A stretch of DNA of 64,000 nucleotides from Plectrocnemia conspersa. Its lineage: Eukaryota > Arthropoda > Insecta > Trichoptera > Polycentropodidae. Under the pieces are notes generated by a model. That model was given only the letters and a program-made list of their open reading frames with translations. It did no database searches and had not been told where the DNA came from. How positions within the stretch are numbered: the stretch's first letter is position 1; each line of letters begins with the position of its first letter. Below are positions 57,862 through 64,000 of the stretch, piece after piece. The stretch lies in NCBI GenBank assembly GCA_009617715.1, contig VTFK01000265.1, forward strand, positions 1-64,000. The letters are read 5' to 3'. A program made the translations under genes and the position numbers.

Positions 57862-58160
57862 TAATGTGTTACCCTTACTACGTACGTCTCAGTTGTTAAA
57901 AATATTGCACCACTGCAATTTGTTTGCCTTTTGTCGCCACCGTCAAGTCTCTCTTCTCTTCTCTCCCCACATGTCTCGTCTGTACCTGACTTACAGCAAA
58001 GCCAAAAGACTAAATCGCGAAATGAATTATTTTAAAGCGGGCAAAGGTAAAATAGCGACGAGAAAATAAAACATACAACATATATGTAGACGTTCGAATT
58101 GACCCTCTCGACGTTACGTCACGTCCGCTTTGACGACGAAACGTGTAATTTTTAAAAAGC
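57862..58160. other. Moderate-GC island
   Basis: The 88-codon frame at 57803-58069 overlaps the MITE end and has no domain. Complex sequence continues with CGTTACGTCACGTCCG at 58113-58128. Candidate non-coding element. Confidence 0.3.
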
Positions 58161-58807
58161 TGCATTTCTGCGAGCTTTTTGCTTCTCAAATTTGCTTTTG
58201 TGTTTGTATTTAATTAAGATATGTATAGAAGCTCTCACTATTTCGAATGGGAGTCTGTCTTTTGTAGAAAAATTTGGGAATTGATTCAATATTCTGACCT
58301 CAGGCAGATCGTACCAATAAAATTTTCTATTGAATTTTTAAAAATAAAAATAATTGGTATTGGCCATATAAAAGATATTCCCTAGAAATTGAAATATTAT
58401 AGTCAACTCAACAAATTAATTTATTAGGGCAATAGAATTTGTTTCCATAAAGCGTTTGAGATTAATAAGCAACAAAGCGCACACTGTTTCTGTGATGGTA
58501 TATTGAGTGGTGGGAGTATGGCAGATTATGATTTGCGTGTTGAGTTTACCTTTATCAATATTTATGTAAATATTTATCTATTCAATAATCGATCCTTAAT
58601 CACGTAATATATAAAATTAATATTATTTAATCTTTGTAGTAAAAAATATTTTAAAGTGTAGTTAAAATAATTCATATTACATGTTTATTTTATTTAAATC
58701 TAAGTTATGCATATTAAATGATATAAAAAATATAATTAATATATTGTTCTATTATGACACGCGTTACATATTTAGCTTAGTTAAAAATGAGATATATGGT
58801 TTAAAAC
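58161..58807. other. AT-rich non-coding
   Basis: Nothing recognised. Confidence 0.5.
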
Positions 58808-59100
58808 GGTCGATATATCGACCGACGACATAACGGTCTATAATTTTATTTTAAAAACTTAGCATCACAATATGTCGTCGCATTTAGATATATCGACCAT
58901 ATAAAAATTTGTTTAATTAAAAAACATGACAAAAATCAAAAAATCAAAATAAAACATGACAAAACTCTAAAAGATTTAGCTTTTTTTTAAAAAATGTATA
59001 TGTAATATATTTTAAAATATTTTTGCCAATATTTGATCGTTCATTATATAAGAAAATATTTTTAAAATTCATTTTTCAAAGGTCGATATATCAACCGACA
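58808..59100. repeat. GGTCGATATATCGACC motif cluster
   Basis: Perfect 16-bp palindrome at 58808-58823 followed by GACGACATA. At 58871-58898 the same composite recurs in reverse (TATGTCGTCG, spacer, ATATATCGACC), and at 59081-59098 it recurs forward as GGTCGATATATCAACCGA. The first two copies form an inverted pair about 90 bases long overall. All are embedded in very AT-rich DNA. Confidence 0.75.
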
Positions 59101-59519
59101 AAATTTAAAAAAAAAAAAAAAATTTTTTTTATTAAAATTACTTTTTTTATATTTTAAACGTTTATTATTTAAATTTAAATAAAAAAATTATATAGTGAAT
59201 AAAGTAAAATTTCATTTTTCTAAATTGGTTCATAAAAAAAATATTTTTTTAATGAAGTTTTACGTTTATTATATTGTACATATGTATGTACATATAATTA
59301 CATTATATTTTTATCAAAAATCTTTTTGAATGATATTGAAATATGTTTAATATTTGGTATTAATGTATAGTTAATTGTAGTTTAATTACCTTTATATGAC
59401 ACAAAAGAGTTTTGTGAACACAATACATCGTCTATACTTTAACTGGAATTTAGTAAAGCATTATTATGAACACAGACATTTATTTTGAAAACTTCATTAA
59501 TATAAAATTAACTATTATA
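59101..59519. other. AT-rich non-coding
   Basis: Long A and T homopolymer runs. No gene. Confidence 0.5.
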
Positions 59520-60450
59520 TTTGCACAAACAAATAATGCTTCAACCACTAAACATTCACCTCGTGCTCGTTTAACTTAATTAAGCGATAAATTAGCTCTG
59601 TTTTCGATTTACACGCATTCATTCCAAACTCGTTATTTTATATTAATATTTATTATAAAGTTCTTCTATTTAACATTTTGAATCGCGTGAGTCACGTTTC
59701 GCTTAAAGTGTAACAAATTACCAGACATACTTCAAGCTATGATGAATAACTGCGAATGTCTCTTCCAGCGACTTAATTAACAAAAATACAATTTATTCAC
59801 TAACTTAATCAAATCGCCAGAGTTATTGAAGTGCTGCTCTTCTGAATTATGTCCTTTCCAACCGCGCCCACTTTGTTGTTAAACACGATAACGCGTTCAA
59901 CACGTGCACGCCTCTCTATGTATACTAAAAATTAATCTCAATAAACATGTCGCGCGTAAAAATATTTTTCGCTTTCCCCTCGTTTTTCGTCATAAAACCA
60001 GCAAAAAAGTAAGTACGACTCTGCGTACGTATTATATGAATGACAATCCCGCACTGCCTCTCATTTTTATATTCGAGATTTATAGACTGTAGCCCGAGTT
60101 ACGACACGCGTTTCGCTAACACGTTATGCGCCGTGTTTTCGCTATTAATTTATATATATATGTTGTCTTACGTGCGTTATTTTGGATTAATTTAGTATAT
60201 ATGTTATCATCGTGGCAACTCTAAATATAAAATTCAAACACGAATAATGACGCTATAGGCTGCCCCGAAGTGACCACGTGTCTCATCTTTTTTTTTGGTC
60301 GTTTAAGACAGCCCTGAAAAATCGCAGTTGAAATATTACGAAAAAATTATATCACTTCTTGAACTCACCTTCAAAATGTGTTAACGCCTCGAGACAGATT
60401 GTGCTATTCGTTAGTCCGTGTAATATTTTCAATTTTAGACTCTTATTTTG
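59520..60450. other. Moderate-GC island
   Basis: 59530-59900 and 60040-60140 are CpG-containing and complex, with words such as TTAACTTAATTAAGCGATAA. Short frames only, without domains. Candidate regulatory DNA. Confidence 0.3.
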
Positions 60451-61539
60451 TGCTTTCCTTGTTTGATGTGTAATAAATATATCTTTTCGTTGTTCAAGTG
60501 GTCGTTATGGTGACCTCAATTTTTTTTTTGCTAAAACTCATCACAATTTTAACTCATTCATATTTTTTTTGTATTTTGCTGTAATTTAAAGTAGATTAAA
60601 GACAACAAAATTTCACATTTGGATCCCGCGAAAACCATTAGTTTTGCCTTAATCTACGTAGATTGATAAATTTGAAGTGAAACTTTCTCATGCTATTATT
60701 TATTTCATTATGCCTTGTATGGTTCTAAAATCTTTTTTAAGAAATACAATCAATTCGTCGTATGATACTTATGTTGTCGGAAAGTGGAATACTTTTCAGT
60801 TTTCACTACTTAACAAACTTGACAAATTCCTTTTTTCTATGTTATATTTTTTGCATTGCATTGTTTTTACCTTATTTTTCAAGGACAACATTGCAAAAAA
60901 TACTCACGTAGACCATAACAAAAATTGTTTTAGACTCATTTATGTATAATATATTTATTTTAATTATAATCTATAAAAAAATATTAGTTGTGTTGCTTTT
61001 TGACAACTTCGATGAAATTTTTATTTTATCGTGCTATTTGAAAACTTGGTTTATTTCACTCAGTATTTAGTTTTGTTAAACTTTTCTTTACTGTGATGTA
61101 CATCAAGTGTACATCTCTATAAATAAGCCAAATAAATTTTTCATATTTTAGTTTTTCTTCGGTGATTAAGTGCTTTTTTTTGTATTAGGCATTAAAAATA
61201 TCAAAGCTAAATTATTTGTCCAGTGATATTTTAATAGTAACATTTTTTAAGATTGTTAAAATATATATTTTAAATATTAAAAAAAATGTATACTATCGAT
61301 TGGCTGTTCACATTATTTGTACTGATGTTTCTTTATTTTATCAAATACATAAAATATAGGCTAAAACTGTTTCGTAGAAAGGTCGAAATGGCTGTAATTA
61401 CAGTTACATTTGTGATGAATACAAATCGGTACATAACTTTGCTTATTCGTTGAATATAATATTTGTATTACTAATAGATTCCCATCACAATCCTAATACT
61501 TAAAAGAATTTTCGTCGGAATAAATTCTGATTTTATATA
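60451..61539. other. AT-rich non-coding
   Basis: Open frames here (for example 60677-60949) are F/L/K/N-rich and have no family pattern. A short TGATGTACATCA palindrome lies at 61094-61105. Confidence 0.45.
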
Positions 61540-62300
61540 TTACACCACAATATATAAAAGCCACTCTGAAAATTGCTCTCTGCGTCATTCTTCGTAACTG
61601 AAACGAGTTTGGTGTGCATTACGAAAATTTTATATATACCATAGTTTACAGAATCGCGCACCGGAACCGCATACTTTTCGGCTTCTTTTCGTAGACGTGA
61701 AACACTCGACTGCTCTTTACGTTTCCATCCCATACATAATATAAGACACGCGGACAGTTTTATCAGAATTAAATTTTATGTAACGTATATTTATGTGTGG
61801 GAGCTTTTACGCCGCACATCAAAGCTTTTACGCGTGTGCATCGTCGCTCGCCGCCGTAAAGTTCAGCGCGCACGAAGAGCGATACTACTGATAGGAAACT
61901 TAATTTAATATTTATCGCGGCGAAGCGTATTGATTTCTCTCCTAAATAGATACATTTATATTCTATTACGTGCTGTGGATTCTGCACACGTGAAAAAGGT
62001 TGGACTTTATTTATAGCCCGGCGACCGCTGGCAGATCGCGTTGCATATATACTTGCTGCACGAAAGCTGCAGCGGCTCACGTAAAGGCCACGCTACGTGG
62101 TTTTTGGACTTTGACTTGGACCACAATTTAAAAGCCAGTCGATCCACGGCCACAGTATAAATAAATAGTAACACATTACTCTACGTATGTATGAATACGT
62201 AAAAGTACGTAGGAAAAACGTGCAGTCGTTAAACTACCGTTTCAGCGCACTTTGATAATGGACGTGTGCATTAATCAAGCGTGAGATAGATTAAAAACTA
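61540..62300. other. GC-richer island
   Basis: About 700 bases of complex CpG-rich sequence. Frames are open on the minus strand for 66 and 103 codons (61533-61733 and 61769-62080) without domain or signal peptide. Repeated TACGTA/CTACGTATG/ACGTAAAAGTACGTAGG words occur at 62180-62212. Candidate conserved non-coding element. Confidence 0.4.
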
Positions 62301-62349
62301 AAACGTTAATGGAGCGATTGTATATTATGTGGAATTTCAATGCAGATAA

Positions 62350-62600
62350 ATTTATATGCTTTATTCATTAAAGTTGATATTTATATCTGTTTTCGCTCAC
62401 AACTATTTTGATGCCAATATTATTTTAGCTGTGTGTTGTATTGCCGATTCACTTCTTTACGATACACTAGTACATAGCGTTCTTAAATATAGTTCCATTG
62501 TCTTGAAATCAAATGAAATGAAGTACTCCTTGTTGTTGAAGAGAATTCTAAGAAAGTTTCTGAGATTATATGTTTCGTATTTGTATCCTAATGTATTTTG
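62350..62600 (+). pseudogene. LINE RT C-terminal fragment (upstream piece)
   Basis: The frame ending at 62604 reads LLYDTLVHSVLKYSSIVLKS, NEMKYSLLLKRILRKFLRLY. This matches the non-LTR RT thumb region (LYxSLVRSxLEYxSxVWxPxxxxYxxxLExVQRKFLRxLY). The usual Trp after SIV is lost. The sequence breaks off after the KFLR block. It is the same block order and orientation as the fragment at 63.33 kb, which carries the next part of such a protein. Confidence 0.7.
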
Positions 62601-63330
62601 TTAGGAACGTTGGATTCTCGGCGTAATGTCCACTCAATGATGCACTTTTGAAGTCGCCAATGCTCGGTGACTTGCGGCTGCAAGCTTAATGCCTGCACTA
62701 CACTCTCTGAAAGTTGGCCAAGGACGGAGAATATAGTGGGTTACTTCGGTCGAGTTCGGTTCTGCCCGCTCTAAAATCTCTCGGAAATTGTCTGAGCATA
62801 CTGAAAACGGGAGGTAATATGGGAGTAATTCAGTCGACCTGCAAAGGGATCTGCTCCTTCGAACTCGAGCGTTGAGATACTTACCTATTTGCTCTTTCGC
62901 GTGTTAGGTGACGACAGTGAGAGATAATAATATGTTTTTTCGCAAACTGAGATAGAACGAATAACTCGGTTCAATTTCAGTATGCGCGTAGGCGTTCTAT
63001 GGTCAACACGCATGTCAATCGCTGCATCGTAGTCACGTGGTCAATTTATAATACCACATGCTTATCGGGGACTTCAACAGACTCTTACTGACATCTTTGA
63101 ATATTTTAGGACACCAAAAGAGATTAATTATATTTTTAATAGTATATTTTTCTAACAGATATCGTTATTATATTTTTTTTCATATAAAATTAAATAATTA
63201 ATGGTACTTGATTTTGTTAAAAAAATCGTTTCGAATATCCTTATGTATTTTCCTAGATCTGTTTATTTAAATGTCACACCATAACGAGTTCTTATTTAGA
63301 ATCGATGGCGACAAATTCTTGGATAGTCAC
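62601..63330. other. GC-richer segment between two LINE pieces
   Basis: 62601-63110 is complex and GC-richer, unlike LINE coding sequence, and separates two consecutive parts of a LINE C-terminus. It could be an insertion, an LTR-like segment, or sequence between two independent LINE fragments. A 14-base near-repeat (TCCTwATGTATTTT) sits at 62586-62599 and 63239-63252 and might be a target-site duplication. Confidence 0.3.
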
Positions 63331-63332
63331 AG

Positions 63333-63731
63333 ATGTGGTGTTCTTATTCTGAAGTATCATTTTTGAAGGAATACGGGTATTATCCGTTCTTGTTTCCCAG
63401 TGCTTTTATTTTGGGAGCCTTGGGATACGTTTCTTTGTCGACTCGCAGAAGTGTTTATGTAATTAAACACTTCTGGAAATTGCTTAAGGGCATCGTAGAC
63501 AATCCTTCAGTGCTCGAGCAGCTTCAAATGTGGGCTCCTGAAGGTGGTTATAGTTCTCGGTCGCGTCCACTATTCTTGCCTGTTAAGTCTAGAACTGGAG
63601 CACTTGCCAACTCTTCTCTGGCCAAGGCTATTTATCTGCTCAATTCTGTCCATAGTAATATTGAAATTTTCTCTTTCACATATGGAGTTTTGGTTCAGTT
63701 CGTATGGGACAATGCACACCTGTTGAGGTGA
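63333..63731 (+). pseudogene. LINE protein C-terminal end
   Basis: A 132-codon frame starting at 63333 contains FLKEYGYYPFLFPSAFILGA, LGYVSLSTRRSVYVIKHFWK, LLKGIVDNPSVLEQL and MWAPEGGYSSRSRPLFLPVK, SRTGALANSSLAKAIYLLNS. This is the C-terminus of an insect non-LTR retrotransposon protein (YGxYPFxxPxxFxLGxxGYxxLxxRR, LLxGxIxNPxLL, RRRPxLLxVPxxRTNLL, PLxRAIxxLN). It is uninterrupted from the KFLR-equivalent to its stop, so this copy is comparatively young but 5'-truncated. It is followed by a structured 3' untranslated region. Confidence 0.85.
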
Positions 63732-63850
63732 TTTGTGTCTGTTGTTTTGTCTTGTTTATATTTGTATGTATTATGATGTATTAGTACTTTTGACTATCGT
63801 GACGCATTGGGTTTGCCTGTCAGGTCACGATGGTTATAATTTTAATAAAT
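63732..63850 (+). repeat. LINE 3' UTR with terminal stem-loop
   Basis: ATCGTGAC (63796-63803) and GTCACGAT (63824-63831) form a perfect 8-bp stem with a 20-base loop, followed by a TAATTTTAATAAATAAATA tail. Two other copies at 26.6 and 53.8 kb share the loop words GCATTGGG and GCCTGTCA. Structured 3' ends recognised by the element's own RT are known for several LINE clades (for example UnaL2/CR1-like). Confidence 0.7.
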
Positions 63851-64000
63851 AAATATTTGTTTATGCCTTACGGCATTTTGCAAAAGCCGACAAAGATTTT
63901 GCGTAAATTGAATATTTACGACCGAAAAGTTTTCATTGATATTGTATTGGTGAGTGCCCACACAAACCTAATAAAATGACAATTTAAAAATTGTGATTAT
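63851..64000. other. Non-coding end of window
   Basis: TGCCTTACGGCATTTTGCAAAAGCC-type sequence. Nothing recognised. Confidence 0.4.

Noticed and set aside
57803..58069. 88-codon open frame
   Set aside because: It begins inside a piggyBac-type MITE end and shows no conserved pattern.
1..64000. CRISPR arrays, bacterial operons, origins or phage
   Set aside because: No regularly spaced direct repeats with unique spacers, no dense coding, and all recognisable genes are eukaryotic transposon remnants.
1..64000. Conserved insect microRNA genes
   Set aside because: I looked by eye for the mature sequences I remember (let-7, miR-10, bantam, miR-9, iab-4 and others) and saw none; the strong hairpins present do not have precursor-like arms. 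A covariance-model scan would be decisive.

Overview
This looks like an AT-rich nuclear genome window from an insect. The support is indirect: runs of the insect telomere-type unit TTAGG inside dispersed repeats, and fossils of Tigger/pogo, mariner, hAT and piggyBac DNA transposons plus non-LTR retrotransposons of the kinds common in insect genomes. I cannot place the order. I found no host protein-coding gene, no rRNA and no functional tRNA, so the window is probably a gene desert or the inside of one or more very long introns.

Layout. 1-4.8 kb: a GC-richer non-coding island, a 250-bp tandem duplication ending in a long hairpin, and a reverse-transcriptase scrap. 4.8-8.8 kb: a decayed Tc1/mariner-superfamily transposase, a hAT transposase remnant and a second mariner remnant. 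9-10.6 kb: degenerate repeats headed by GGTTAGG and a hAT-like terminus. 10.9-11.9 kb: a TATA-box candidate and an island. 12.2-14.8 kb: a packed transposon cluster (internally deleted Tigger, short hAT element, hAT C-terminus, LINE C-terminus). 18.5-20.2 kb: a well preserved Tigger with complete TIRs, TA duplications and most of the catalytic domain. 21.4-26.7 kb: a piggyBac-type MITE, a third Tigger, an unclassified 0.87-kb element with about 55-bp TIRs, a tRNA-like repeat and a LINE 3' end. 33.3-34.9 kb: a hAT fossil. 37.8-37.95 kb: a tRNA-derived SINE-like element. 43.9-44.7 and 51.1-51.7 kb: likely further hAT fossils. 49.9-50.6 kb: a LINE RT fragment. 52.6 and 57.7 kb: short piggyBac-type MITEs. 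62.4-63.85 kb: LINE C-terminal pieces with a structured 3' end.

Between these lie very AT-rich stretches and about fifteen islands of 0.2-0.7 kb with clearly higher GC and complex sequence (for example 20.6-21.2, 31.1-31.8, 35.1-35.5, 45.1-45.65, 47.6-48.1, 54.3-54.7 and 61.5-62.3 kb). Open frames in the islands do not resemble known proteins, overlap on both strands and lack family motifs. The islands look most like conserved regulatory elements or untranslated/promoter sequence of a developmental locus, but proving that needs cross-species alignment.

The signals most worth following are: a 3'-terminal LINE stem-loop with compensatory changes among three copies; the 25.3-26.2 kb TIR element; two Tigger copies that retain complementary halves of a transposase; the GGTCGATATATCGACC motif cluster at 58.8-59.1 kb; and the regular spacing of the GC-rich islands.
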